From: Bacillota bacterium
GTDB lineage: Bacteria > Bacillota > Clostridia > Tissierellales > Tissierellaceae
Direction: 5' to 3'
DNA: 64,000 bases
Assembly: GCA_023388495.1 (NCBI GenBank)
Contig: JAEWGC010000037.1
Coordinates: 248,001 to 312,000, forward strand
Made by a program: the position numbers and the translations under genes. The notes under the pieces are model-generated. The model worked only from the letters and a program-made list of their open reading frames with translations. It ran no database searches and was not told where the DNA came from. Each line of letters starts with the position of its first letter. Position 1 is the stretch's first letter. Shown in pieces: positions 15,701 through 23,045 of the stretch.

Positions 15701-17008
15701 TTATAATCTTTTATCTATTTCAATAAATCTCATCATTGATGGTGCTTTTATAACATCTATAGTTCCCACTGGACCATTTCTTTGTTTTTCTATTATTAAT
15801 TGGCTAAGTTTTTGATTCTGTTCTTCCAAAAGCTCAAAGAATGTATGATGGTATATCCCATTTTTAATTAGATTATCTATGTCCTTTTCGTTAGGTTCAT
15901 GTAAGAATATAATGTTATCTGAGTCTTGCTCTATGGCTCCTGATTCTCTTAAATCCGCCATAGTAGGCCTATTTCCTTCCGCATTCCTGTTTAGCTGAGA
16001 TAAGATTACTATAGGTATCTTAAATTCCAATGTCATAAGCTTTAATTCTCTTGTTATTGTTGCAACCTCTTGCTCTCTGCTGTAATGTTTTTCTGACGAT
16101 CTTAGGAGTTGAAGATAGTCTATAATTACTAAGTCAGGTTTATGTTTTCTTAATTTAGTTCTTATATGTTGTATGGTTCTGCTAGTTTTATCTAGTAAAA
16201 AGTTATCTATTGAATTTTCATTTGCTGTTTGAAAGACATTTGACCATTCTGTATCACTTTCAATATTGCCTGTCCTAAGTTTTGATAGATTTACTTTTGC
16301 ATTAGATGATATGATCCTTTCGCATAGTTGAGTTACTGACATTTCCAATGATGTGTACATTACTCTTCTTTTCTTCTTTGCTATATTCTGAGCTATCTGC
16401 ATACCTAGGATTGTTTTTCCTACCCCTGGTCTTGCTCCTACGGTAGTTAATTCCTCTTGATGCAATCCGGCGGTAGCTTCATCAAACTTAGGTATTCCTA
16501 TATAAAATGATGTGTCTCCTCTGCTCTCATATCTCTTTTGCAGTAACTCTATTGTTTCTAGCATGGCTTGTCCTAGTGTAACTACCTCATCATCTATGGT
16601 GTCTTCTAGTTCTTCTATTTCTCTCATGGCATTATTTTTTATAGTATCCATATCTACTGTAGTGTCCTTTGCCATCTGCATAATCTTATTAGCTTTGTTT
16701 ATTAATTTCCTTCGATTTGATTTATCTTTTAGGACCTTTATGTTACTTTCTACGTTTGCTGTACTGGCAATGATGTTTGTCATATTCGCTATAGTTGATA
16801 CTGGAATACTTGTCCTCTTATGAAGTGTAAATAAATCTATGTCTTGTTTGGCAACTGTTAAATCATGCATTGCCTTTATTATTTTTCTATTGGTAGTATC
16901 TAGGAAATCATCTTCTTTTAGTCTTGGAAGTAAATCTATGGCTGATTTATCTATTATTAAACTTCCTATTATCTGCATTTCTAATATCAAATCATCATTT
17001 GAAATCAT
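15701..17008 (-). CDS. Phage replicative DNA helicase, DnaB-like
   Basis: 435 residues. The N-terminal DnaB domain (EMQIIGSLIIDKSAIDLLPR) is followed by the RecA-like motor with Walker A GARPGVGKT, Walker B LVIIDYLQLL and the DnaB motif REQEVATITRELK. It unwinds DNA at the replication fork. Its start overlaps the stop of the Rep gene by four bases (ATGA), showing coupling to the likely loader. Confidence 0.92.
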   Translation of the reverse strand: MISNDDLILEMQIIGSLIIDKSAIDLLPRLKEDDFLDTTNRKIIKAMHDLTVAKQDIDLFTLHKRTSIPVSTIANMTNIIASTANVESNIKVLKDKSNRRKLINKANKIMQMAKDTTVDMDTIKNNAMREIEELEDTIDDEVVTLGQAMLETIELLQKRYESRGDTSFYIGIPKFDEATAGLHQEELTTVGARPGVGKTILGMQIAQNIAKKKRRVMYTSLEMSVTQLCERIISSNAKVNLSKLRTGNIESDTEWSNVFQTANENSIDNFLLDKTSRTIQHIRTKLRKHKPDLVIIDYLQLLRSSEKHYSREQEVATITRELKLMTLEFKIPIVILSQLNRNAEGNRPTMADLRESGAIEQDSDNIIFLHEPNEKDIDNLIKNGIYHHTFFELLEEQNQKLSQLIIEKQRNGPVGTIDVIKAPSMMRFIEIDKRL

Positions 17009-17748
17009 AACCTCTTGTCACTTCCTCTCCAATTTGACCCTTGCAAACTTTCCTCTGTTTCTTTAATTGAGTTCTTCTCATTTAGATAACCTTCAAACTT
17101 ATTTCCAAATAGCGTTTCAGGTCTAAGGTATTTTTCCCATTCTGTACCTTTCCAAGTTGCAATTTTGTTGTCTATCACCTTTTTAAAATCATCTAAAGTA
17201 AAACCTTCTTTTAGTCTTCCATCAATTAAAGATTGTGTCTTTTTTGTAGTTGCCTTATAGTTTTTATTTGCTTTTATATTTAGATAATCAACTATAGATA
17301 TATATATTTCTTTATTATTTTCTTTTTTCTTTATTTGGGGAGCTAATTCGCTACCTGTTGCGGTAACTAATTCGCTACCTGTATGGGTATCTTTTTTATT
17401 GGGTGGTAACTTATTAGTTACCTCACTACTATTTAGCCACCCCTTATAATTTTTATTGAGTGATAATACTCTTGATTTATTAAAGGTTGCTTCTACAACT
17501 ACATCAATTATTTTTCTTTCAATTAATACATTCAACTCTCTTTGTATTTGTTTTTTATGGATATTAGTAGCATTTGCAATAAAGGTAATCGATATTTCAT
17601 GGTCCTTTCGTTGATAACCATATGTCTGCCTTAAAACTACATCAATAATTCTTCTTTGAGTACCATTCAAATCAGTAGATGCTAATGCTTCTAATATTTC
17701 ATTAGCTATTCTTGTATATCCATTTTCCAACTGTACACTGCTAGTCAT
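17005..17748 (-). CDS. Phage replication initiator, O-like
   Basis: 247 residues. The N-terminal winged helix (YTRIANEILEALASTDLNGT, then QTYGYQRKDHEISITFIANA) is that of phage replication protein O. The C-terminal part (FTLDDFKKVIDNKIATWKG, LRPETLFGNKFEGYLNE) is the phage-conserved C-terminal replisome-organiser domain. It should bind the element's origin and load the helicase encoded next. In lambda O the origin lies within the gene, so the origin may be inside this frame, for example in the central linker. Confidence 0.85.
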   Translation of the reverse strand: MTSSVQLENGYTRIANEILEALASTDLNGTQRRIIDVVLRQTYGYQRKDHEISITFIANATNIHKKQIQRELNVLIERKIIDVVVEATFNKSRVLSLNKNYKGWLNSSEVTNKLPPNKKDTHTGSELVTATGSELAPQIKKKENNKEIYISIVDYLNIKANKNYKATTKKTQSLIDGRLKEGFTLDDFKKVIDNKIATWKGTEWEKYLRPETLFGNKFEGYLNEKNSIKETEESLQGSNWRGSDKRL

Positions 17749-17963
17749 CTTCCTCTTCCTTTATATTTTTTGTAGGACCTTCTTTTTATAAGTGCAAGAG
17801 CTTTATAGTGGATGTCTTTATTCTTGCTAATAGCTTCATTTAATGTTATTTTTTCATCATATGAAGTTCTATCAGGATACATATAATAATTTGCAACTCT
17901 ATTAATCATAGCAAGTTCACAAGATGTCTTTAAATTTTCTTCACTTAAAACAATCTCATCCAT
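17745..17963 (-). CDS. Hypothetical early protein
   Basis: 72 residues, starting MDEIVLSEENLKTSCELAMI and ending with a basic RRSYKKYKGRGR. Overlaps the Rep start by four bases. No family recognised. Confidence 0.55.
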   Translation of the reverse strand: MDEIVLSEENLKTSCELAMINRVANYYMYPDRTSYDEKITLNEAISKNKDIHYKALALIKRRSYKKYKGRGR

Positions 17964-17975
17964 AAAGTAACCTCC

Positions 17976-18167
17976 TTACAATTCCCTACCCTCTAAGGTT
18001 GCCTTATTTAACCATTCTTCAAACAGCCTTGCATTAATTTTAGTTGTTTCTCCAATTTTTATTACTGGTATATCTTCTTGACTTCTCACCATTGCATAAA
18101 GCTTGTCTCTTCCTATGTTAAAATGCTTAGATGCTTCTACTATTGACATTAAATATTTATTGTTCAT
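17976..18167 (-). CDS. Excisionase-type HTH protein, early region
   Basis: 63 residues, LMSIVEASKHFNIGRDKLYA followed by VIKIGETTKINARLFEEWL, an HTH_17/excisionase fold. It lies early after the repressor, where lactococcal and clostridial phages often keep such proteins. Probably a DNA-binding regulator. Confidence 0.7.
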   Translation of the reverse strand: MNNKYLMSIVEASKHFNIGRDKLYAMVRSQEDIPVIKIGETTKINARLFEEWLNKATLEGREL

Positions 18168-18321
18168 GATCCTTCCCCCTCGCCTTATCCTTTTCTATTA
18201 TTTGATTAATAGCTTCAAATGGTGTCAAATCTTGTATGCCATATTCATTCATTCTTTCTAATCTTTCTTCCATCTTCTTTTTCTTCTTATTAGCTCTATA
18301 CTTTTTTCTTTTATTAGACAT
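18157..18321 (-). CDS. Small very basic protein
   Basis: 54 residues from MSNKRKKYRANKKKKKMEER. The N-terminus is extremely Lys/Arg-rich, then acidic. Longer starts are open (TTG at 18375 and ATG at 18354) but with poorer ribosome binding sites. Its end overlaps the next HTH gene by 11 bases. Function unknown. Confidence 0.45.
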   Translation of the reverse strand: MSNKRKKYRANKKKKKMEERLERMNEYGIQDLTPFEAINQIIEKDKARGKDHEQ

Positions 18322-18393
18322 AGAAAATAATCCTTTCTCTAGATCTTCGGTCATCCTATACCTAGGTGACAACAAAGAATCTTTTTTAACTAT

Positions 18394-18612
18394 TTAGTTA
18401 TCACTCATAAAATATCTTACTTCTTCGGATAATTTAATTGTTTCCCACCCTAAATACTTTCTTAATATGTTCATGGCTTCAATAATTGCCTTTACTTCTT
18501 CATACATAGGATTATCTGATAGTTTCTTATATTTACCCTCTCTCTGATACTCCATAAATTCATCAAGATAAACATCATAAAAACTAACAATTGAATTATA
18601 AACATGATCCAT
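18394..18612 (-). CDS. Hypothetical early protein
   Basis: 72 residues, MDHVYNSIVSFYDVYLDEFM onward, helical and acidic. GGAGGCG precedes the ATG. It starts four bases after the Cro-like gene and is therefore the second gene of the leftward early operon. Not recognised. Confidence 0.5.
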   Translation of the reverse strand: MDHVYNSIVSFYDVYLDEFMEYQREGKYKKLSDNPMYEEVKAIIEAMNILRKYLGWETIKLSEEVRYFMSDN

Positions 18613-18615
18613 TTT

Positions 18616-18819
18616 TTACGCCTCCCATTCACCACTATAAAATAATTCATCCACTGAAGAATCTAATATTTTTGAAATTTTTTTCATATTTTCATAGCTA
18701 GGTCTAATCTTATTTCTTTCATAATTTGAAATTGTCTGATTTGTTACTCCTACCATAGAGGCTAGTTCTTTTTGTGAGTATCCTCTTTCTATTCTTCTAA
18801 ATTTAAGATTTAGATTCAA
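18616..18819 (-). CDS. Cro-like XRE repressor
   Basis: 67 residues with a full HTH_3 domain (RIERGYSQKELASMVGVTNQ, TISNYERNKIRPSYENMKKI) and little else. An upstream ATG at 18843 is open but lies in an operator only about 13 bases after the predicted transcription start. The TTG at 18819 has GGAGGGGGG six bases before it and is preferred. First gene of the leftward operon; likely the lytic-side regulator. Confidence 0.8.
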   Translation of the reverse strand: MNLNLKFRRIERGYSQKELASMVGVTNQTISNYERNKIRPSYENMKKISKILDSSVDELFYSGEWEA

Positions 18820-18838
18820 TTTGTTCCCCCCTCCTTTC

Positions 18839-18962
18839 GACATTTATAATGTCTTTCATTTTTATTATAGCCCTTTTAAATGTCGTTGTCAAATGTTTAT
18901 TTTTAAAAACTTGCATTTTAAATGTCGCTTATGATATAATTTTTAAAAAGGAGGGATTTATA
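18839..18962. promoter_or_regulatory. Divergent promoters with repeated operators
   Basis: Leftward promoter: -35 TTGACA (18887-18892) and -10 TATAAT (18864-18869), 17-base spacer. Rightward promoter: -35 TTGCAT (18911-18916) and -10 TATAAT (18935-18940), 18-base spacer. A 12-bp repeat TTTTAAATGTCG occurs at 18874-18885 and 18916-18927, one inside each promoter, 42 bases apart. A palindrome GACATTTATAATGTC lies at 18839-18853. This is a genetic switch of the CI/Cro type. Confidence 0.8.
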
Positions 18963-19550
18963 TTGAATGAAAGTGATATTATAAATTTAGGATATGTAAT
19001 AAAAGAACTAAGAAAAGAAAAAAATATGACACAAGTTGAGTTAGGAAACGCTATTGGTAAAACTGAGAGTACAATAAGAAAATATGAAGCAAATATAATC
19101 GAACCGCCATTAAGTGTACTTTATAGCATTACAAAAGCCCTAGGAGTATCATTGAGAATGTTTATTTCATTAATTGAATTCAATGATACTGAGGATAAGT
19201 ATATTATGTTAGACAGGCTTAAAGATTCTCAAAATAATTCTTTAAAAAGAGATGGTTTAGAGAGTTTAGCTCAAATTTATTTTTCTCTGGGCCAGTTTAG
19301 TGTAGAGCATGAGACCCTTAGGGCCGTATATGAAAATAAAAGTTTTAGCCAGTTTTTAATATGGCTATATCAATCAGAAGCTAATAAGCTAGCTGATAGA
19401 TATTCAAAAACACTAGGCCTTCAACTCCCCATAACACCACTGAGTGAATTTTTTGATATAATATCAAATTTAGAATTAGAAGATTATATTGGAGCTATTG
19501 CTATGAATGCAATACAAGAGTATAAGAATAGACAAGAGGATAGAAAGTAA
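18963..19550 (+). CDS. CI-like XRE repressor
   Basis: 195 residues. An HTH_3 domain (VIKELRKEKNMTQVELGNAI, TESTIRKYEANIIEPPLSVL) at about 8-65 is followed by a long helical C-terminal region without the Ser/Lys self-cleavage signature of LexA-type repressors. Start TTG at 18963 has AGGAGGG before it; an ATG at 18849 is open but precedes the promoter. It probably keeps the element silent by binding the operators at 18839-18927. Loss of LexA-like cleavage suggests induction by another route, possibly an antirepressor. Confidence 0.8.
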   Translation: MNESDIINLGYVIKELRKEKNMTQVELGNAIGKTESTIRKYEANIIEPPLSVLYSITKALGVSLRMFISLIEFNDTEDKYIMLDRLKDSQNNSLKRDGLESLAQIYFSLGQFSVEHETLRAVYENKSFSQFLIWLYQSEANKLADRYSKTLGLQLPITPLSEFFDIISNLELEDYIGAIAMNAIQEYKNRQEDRK

Positions 19551-19562
19551 GGGTGAAATCTA

Positions 19563-20732
19563 ATGGCTAGACAACCTAAAACCAATACAAGCATTGGAGG
19601 ATATGATTATTTTAGAACCAGACTAACTATAGGTTATGATAGCAAGGGTAAGCCTATTGTTAAGCAATTCTATGGCAAGACTAAAGGAGAAGCGGAGAAT
19701 AAGAAAAAAGAGTACATTAAAGCTATAGAAAGTGGTATAAATCCTGATTTAGCTTCCCAAACATTAGAGAAGGCTTTATTAGATTGGCTCTGGAACATAG
19801 AAAGGTATTCAGGTAACAAATCATCAACCTTTGAAAGATATGAATCAATAAGTAGGAACTATATTAAAGATAGTTCTCTAGGCCGATTGGTAGTTTCTGA
19901 TATAAAAAAATTACCTATACAAAAGTATTACAATGAATTACTGGATAAAGGAAAGACATACTCCATTATTGAAAACATAAATAAACTCCTTAATAAGTTC
20001 TTTAGATATGCTGTTAGTGAAGGTTATGTTTTGAAGAATCCAATATCTGGGCTTAAACTTCCTAAGGATAATGAAGAAGATATCGATGAGGACTTTAACT
20101 CAATAGAAACTTTTACTGATGAAGAAATTAATAAGATATTAAAGCCATTAGGTAATGTAAAACTAAGATATATAATTATGTTTGCAGTCCTAACCGGCTG
20201 TAGGATGGGTGAGATTTTAGCTTTAGAAAAGGATGATATAATAGATGGTGTTGTAAGAGTAAATAAATCTGTAAGGAATGTAAAGGTATTTGATGATGAA
20301 GATAAATCCTACTGGACTAAAAAACTAACTACTCCGAAGACTAAAAGCTCCAATAGAGAAGTACCTCTTCCAAAAGTATTACAAAAAGAATTGAAGAAGT
20401 TAGATATCCTAGTTAAAGAAGAAAGATTAAAACTTGGTGAAGCATATACTGAGAATGACCTTCTATTCCCTTCACTAACTGGTGTCTATATGGATGCAAA
20501 GAACTTAAGAAGGTCCTGGGAAAGAGCTCTAAAATCTGCTAATGTTCCTTATAAGAAGTTTCATTCACTTAGACATACCTATGCAACTAAGTTAATTGAA
20601 AATGGCACATCTATATTAACTGTAAGTAGATTACTAGGACATAGTAGTCTTGAAACAACGCAAATATATACTCATGTATTAAAAGATACTAAAGCCAAAG
20701 AAGTAGAATGTTTAAATAAAATGTTTAGTTAA
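19563..20732 (+). CDS. int: Tyrosine recombinase (integrase)
   Basis: 389 residues with an N-terminal arm-binding domain, a SAM-like core-binding domain and the catalytic domain. The catalytic residues are visible: Arg in TGCRMGEI, HSLRHTYAT, GHSSLETT and Tyr in TQIYTHV. It integrates the element at the tRNA-Arg att site. It starts 12 bases after the repressor gene on the same transcript, so integrase is made during lysogeny. A terminator follows. Confidence 0.95.
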   Translation: MARQPKTNTSIGGYDYFRTRLTIGYDSKGKPIVKQFYGKTKGEAENKKKEYIKAIESGINPDLASQTLEKALLDWLWNIERYSGNKSSTFERYESISRNYIKDSSLGRLVVSDIKKLPIQKYYNELLDKGKTYSIIENINKLLNKFFRYAVSEGYVLKNPISGLKLPKDNEEDIDEDFNSIETFTDEEINKILKPLGNVKLRYIIMFAVLTGCRMGEILALEKDDIIDGVVRVNKSVRNVKVFDDEDKSYWTKKLTTPKTKSSNREVPLPKVLQKELKKLDILVKEERLKLGEAYTENDLLFPSLTGVYMDAKNLRRSWERALKSANVPYKKFHSLRHTYATKLIENGTSILTVSRLLGHSSLETTQIYTHVLKDTKAKEVECLNKMFS

Positions 20733-20750
20733 TTAAAATTCTTATAAAAT

Positions 20751-20788
20751 AAAAAAGGTCCTTATCTATTTAAGATAGGGGCCTTTTA
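20751..20788. terminator. Bidirectional terminator after int and the toxin gene
   Basis: AAAAAAGGtCCTTATCT pairs with GATAgGGgCCTTTT across a 7-base loop. T-rich on both sides; it separates the rightward int gene from the leftward toxin gene. Confidence 0.75.
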
Positions 20789-21184
20789 AAGATTATCTAT
20801 AATCATTTCAATATCTATATTTAATTCCTCTATAAACTCAATTAATGATTTAAAAATATCTTCTTTCATACTACCAATAACAACAAAATCTGTTTTTTCT
20901 GTATTAAAGAAATAGAATTGCTCTGCTTTTATATAACCATCTTTCGAATTACTTCTTACTACACTACTATCATCAGCAGTAATAGGAAAATTACCAGGAT
21001 AGGATAGCTTCTTAGTACGTTGAGCTTCATCTTTAAATGAGGACATAACATTACATATTATATCATAATCTAATCCCTGAATTTGGCCTTCCTCATTACT
21101 TAAAACCACAAATGAATGTCTACTTATTTTTTCCCCATCGCGATTATAGTCCTTAACAAGGATTATGTCCCCCACTTCACACAT
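20786..21184 (-). CDS. PemK/MazF-like toxin
   Basis: 132 residues, MCEVGDIILVKDYNRDGEKI, then HSFVVLSN, then ITADDSSVVRSNSKDGYIKA. The beta-barrel start VGDIILVKDY and the S-FVV-S strand fit the PemK/MazF-like fold, as in the clostridial PemK-like group. The Ser/Thr and Arg residues of classical MazF are not clearly alignable. If active it would be an mRNA endonuclease. The ATG at 21184 has GGAGGT seven bases before it; a further upstream in-frame ATG lacks one. Pairs with the next gene as a stability module. Confidence 0.7.
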   Translation of the reverse strand: MCEVGDIILVKDYNRDGEKISRHSFVVLSNEEGQIQGLDYDIICNVMSSFKDEAQRTKKLSYPGNFPITADDSSVVRSNSKDGYIKAEQFYFFNTEKTDFVVIGSMKEDIFKSLIEFIEELNIDIEMIIDNL

Positions 21185-21207
21185 CTTTAGTACCTCCACC
21201 CAATTTA

Positions 21208-21369
21208 TTAATTAGCTTTACATAATGTAACTTTCTTTTTACCCGATAATACATCTTCATCCCAATCAATAGGTGTAACATCTTTTAATGCATTTTCTGA
21301 TGAAATAATAGTGGTTTTCTTATCCTTAAGTTTATTTAAATCTAATGACTTAAGATTCTTATTATTCAT
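21208..21369 (-). CDS. Antitoxin partner
   Basis: 53 residues, MNNKNLKSLDLNKLKDKKTT, then DVTPIDWDEDVLSGKKKVTL. Small, charged, with an acidic C-terminal stretch suited to wrap a toxin. The ATG at 21369 has GGAGG before it. It lies immediately upstream of the toxin gene. A longer frame upstream (to 21432) runs through the predicted promoter and is rejected. Confidence 0.65.
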   Translation of the reverse strand: MNNKNLKSLDLNKLKDKKTTIISSENALKDVTPIDWDEDVLSGKKKVTLCKAN

Positions 21370-21411
21370 AGTTACACCTCCTTCATTTTTTTTATTAATA
21401 TTTGTATTCAT

Positions 21412-21441
21412 ATTATACCACTCCTTGTCCATTTAAATCAA
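21412..21441 (-). promoter_or_regulatory. Promoter of the toxin-antitoxin operon
   Basis: On the minus strand -35 TTGATT (21436-21441) and -10 TATAAT (21412-21417), 18-base spacer, 43 bases upstream of the antitoxin start. Confidence 0.6.
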
Positions 21442-21452
21442 TAACAATTAAC

Positions 21453-21488
21453 ATATCTATATCTATATCTATATCTATATCTATATCT
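21453..21488. repeat. Hexanucleotide repeat (ATATCT)x6
   Basis: Six perfect tandem ATATCT units, followed by ATATAGATATAT that forms a palindrome with the last unit. It lies 12 bases upstream of the -35 of the toxin-antitoxin promoter. Confidence 0.9.
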
Positions 21489-21625
21489 ATATAGATATAT
21501 TATGGACCAAAGATATATATGTTATAATAATATAATTATAATGGATACGGTTTATTTACTACTACAACTAAAAAATCTCCATCACAGTTTGACAGAGATA
21601 ATTTAATAGATTAATTTTTCAGAAT

Positions 21626-21675
21626 GGTTAAAAAAGGGTTAAATCACATTTTGCAAAACCCTCAAAACCCTTCTA
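21626..21675 (-). terminator. Element-borne terminator behind tRNA-Arg; 19-bp arm repeat
   Basis: On the minus strand AAGGGTT ... AACCC followed by TTTTTT, 12 to 60 bases after the tRNA-Arg CCA end. It replaces the operon's old terminator at 5785-5834. The left part (21626-21644) is the 19-bp repeat shared with 5978-5996. Confidence 0.6.
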
Positions 21676-21684
21676 ATCATTGTA

Positions 21685-21724
21685 TTTGGCACACCAGAGA
21701 GGACTCGAACCCCCAACACCTTGA
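21685..21724. repeat. att core, right copy
   Basis: 40 bases identical to 5829-5868, forming the 3' part of the intact tRNA-Arg(UCG). The element restores the tRNA on integration. Confidence 0.95.
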
Positions 21725-21762
21725 TCCGAAGTCAAGTGCTCTATCCATTGAGCTACTGGTGC
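21687..21762 (-). tRNA. tRNA-Arg (anticodon UCG)
   Basis: 76 nt with encoded CCA. Anticodon stem CUUGA/UCAAG, loop CUUCGGA, anticodon UCG. T-loop GUUCGAGUC. Integration site of the element; the 3' half is supplied by the element. Confidence 0.96.
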
Positions 21763-21811
21763 ATATTAATATGTATATATAAAAAAAATTGGCCTATGCC
21801 AATTTTATGTA

Positions 21812-21895
21812 TGGTGCGGGAAAGAGGACTTGAACCCCCACGTCAATGACACTAGATCCTAAGTCTAGCGCGTCTGCCAATTCCGCCACTCCCGC
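21812..21895 (-). tRNA. tRNA-Leu (anticodon UAG)
   Basis: 84 nt, class II with a variable arm; anticodon loop CUUAGGA between CUAGA and UCUAG; CCA encoded. Confidence 0.96.
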
Positions 21896-21918
21896 ATATG
21901 CCCTCTATGAGGCATTAA

Positions 21919-21994
21919 TGGTGATCCATCCGCGACTCGAACGCGGGACACCCTGATTAAAAGTCAGGTGCTCTACCGACTGAGCTAATGGATC
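21919..21994 (-). tRNA. tRNA-Lys (anticodon UUU)
   Basis: 76 nt, GAUCCAU acceptor stem, anticodon loop CUUUUAA in the stem CCUGA/UCAGG, CCA encoded. Confidence 0.96.
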
Positions 21995-22083
21995 ATATTT
22001 ATTTAATTTGTTTGCAGAAGTAGTTGCACCACTTCGATCAGATTCACTAGTCAAGGACTAAGCAATGTACACAAAATCGAAAA

Positions 22084-22127
22084 CCCTGATTTTGGTCCCC
22101 TGCTTATACCGACTGAGCTAATGGATC
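22084..22127 (-). pseudogene. tRNA-Lys pseudogene, 5' half
   Basis: Bases 22107-22127 repeat exactly the first 21 nt of tRNA-Lys(UUU), and the flank on the promoter side is nearly identical too (ATTTATTTA-TTTGTT). The rest toward 22084 is degraded (CCCTGATTTT ... CCCTGCTT) with no T-arm. A broken duplicate inside the tRNA operon. Confidence 0.7.
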
Positions 22128-22167
22128 ATGTTTATTTAGTTTGTTAGCTAATAATTTATGTTTTATA

Positions 22168-22245
22168 TGGGGTGGATGATGGGATTCGAACCCACGACCT
22201 CCAGAGCCACAATCTGGCGCCATAACCAACTAGGCCACACCCACC
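22168..22245 (-). tRNA. tRNA-His (anticodon GUG)
   Basis: Anticodon loop UUGUGGC. The extra G-1 typical for tRNA-His is encoded (complement of 22245) and pairs with C73; CCA encoded. Confidence 0.95.
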
Positions 22246-22260
22246 ATATTTGAAATTATT

Positions 22261-22337
22261 TGGCGCACCTAGGAGGATTCGAACCCCCGGCACACGGATT
22301 AGAAGTCCGTTGCTCTATCCTACTGAGCTATAGGTGC
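22261..22337 (-). tRNA. tRNA-Arg (anticodon UCU)
   Basis: 77 nt, anticodon loop CUUCUAA between CGGA and UCCG, CCA encoded. The 60 bases between it and tRNA-Gly hold no further tRNA. Confidence 0.96.
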
Positions 22338-22399
22338 AAGCTCTAACAGTTGGAGCACCCTACGGGTACTACTGAATTAAGTCCTGCGTAGCTCATAAC

Positions 22400-22473
22400 T
22401 GGAGCGGGTAAAGGGGATCGAACCCTCGCAGCTGGCTTGGGAAGCCAGTGCTCTACCACTGAGCTATACCCGC
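22400..22473 (-). tRNA. tRNA-Gly (anticodon CCC)
   Basis: 74 nt, anticodon loop UUCCCAA in the stem CUGGC/GCCAG, CCA encoded. First gene of the tRNA operon. Confidence 0.96.
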
Positions 22474-22525
22474 ATAGTCGCTACTCAGTGATGCCTTGTC
22501 TTATTACTTTCGCTAACAATTTAAA

Positions 22526-22554
22526 ATTATATCAGGTTCTAAATACAATGTCAA
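22526..22554 (-). promoter_or_regulatory. Promoter of the tRNA operon
   Basis: Consensus -35 TTGACA (22549-22554) and -10 TATAAT (22526-22531) with a 17-base spacer, 53 bases before tRNA-Gly. Confidence 0.85.
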
Positions 22555-22564
22555 TACATTATTT

Positions 22565-23044
22565 TTATTTTATTTTAATTATTTTTGTTTTTATTTTTTC
22601 TTCAATTTCTATTATGCCAAAAGTCTTTATTTTTTCAACACTTCTTGGTAAAGACGGGCTTCCAGGGTTCATTATAATCATATCTTCTATCTTCTCTATG
22701 ACAGGTATATGTATATGGCCAAATAAAACTATATCTGCTCCTAATTCTAAACCCTTATAATATAATTTTTGCATTCCACTATTTACACCATATTTATGTC
22801 CATGGGTTAGAAATATTTTTTTCCCTGCTATCTCTATAAATTCATCTTCTTTATACTCAGTATTAAAATAATCTCCATTTCCCTTTACTATTACAGATTC
22901 AAGTCCAAATGTCTTGGATATTTTAACACCATCCATTACATAATCTCCAAGATGAAAGAGTATATCAGGTTTTTCCATTTCTGATAACTTTTCAATTATC
23001 TCCTTATTATTTCCATGGGTGTCACTAACTACTGCTATTCTCAT
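22565..23044 (-). CDS. YfcE/MJ0936-family metallophosphoesterase
   Basis: 159 residues with the calcineurin-type metal motifs in order: SDTHGN, LGDYV, GNGD, THGHKYG and FGHIHIP. The third motif is GNGD where GNCD is common in this family. It hydrolyses phosphodiesters (natural substrate unknown) in the cytoplasm. It follows rdgB by one base, the usual pairing in Clostridia. Confidence 0.88.
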   Translation of the reverse strand: MRIAVVSDTHGNNKEIIEKLSEMEKPDILFHLGDYVMDGVKISKTFGLESVIVKGNGDYFNTEYKEDEFIEIAGKKIFLTHGHKYGVNSGMQKLYYKGLELGADIVLFGHIHIPVIEKIEDMIIMNPGSPSLPRSVEKIKTFGIIEIEEKIKTKIIKIK

Positions 23045-23045
23045 A

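Larger units (their letters stand above)
5829..21724. mobile_element. Integrative element in tRNA-Arg(UCG), prophage remnant or satellite
   Basis: Bounded by 40-bp direct repeats at 5829-5868 and 21685-21724; one repeat plus the unique part is about 15,856 bp. The integrase gene is near the right end, reading toward the tRNA. It holds a lysogeny switch, replication genes, a sigma factor, tail chaperones, a tape measure protein, a toxin-antitoxin pair and many small DNA-binding proteins. There is no visible terminase, portal, capsid, baseplate or lysis gene. The remaining order (repressor, replication, regulator, tail) matches a temperate siphophage whose head and lysis modules are lost, or an element that borrows a helper's head. 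Confidence 0.9.

Noticed and set aside
18849..18962. N-terminal hydrophobic extension of the CI-like repressor (ATG at 18849)
   Set aside because: It would be upstream of the -10 box; the TTG at 18963 with AGGAGGG fits the HTH family start.
21540..21605. Plus-strand open stretch of 21 codons (MDTVYLLLQLKNLHHSLTEI) near attR, thought of as a type I toxin
   Set aside because: No ribosome binding site, no clear transmembrane pattern, and it runs into the terminator region.
22338..22399. Possible extra tRNA between tRNA-Arg(UCU) and tRNA-Gly
   Set aside because: No T-loop or anticodon stem can be formed; only weak similarity to CCA-end sequence.
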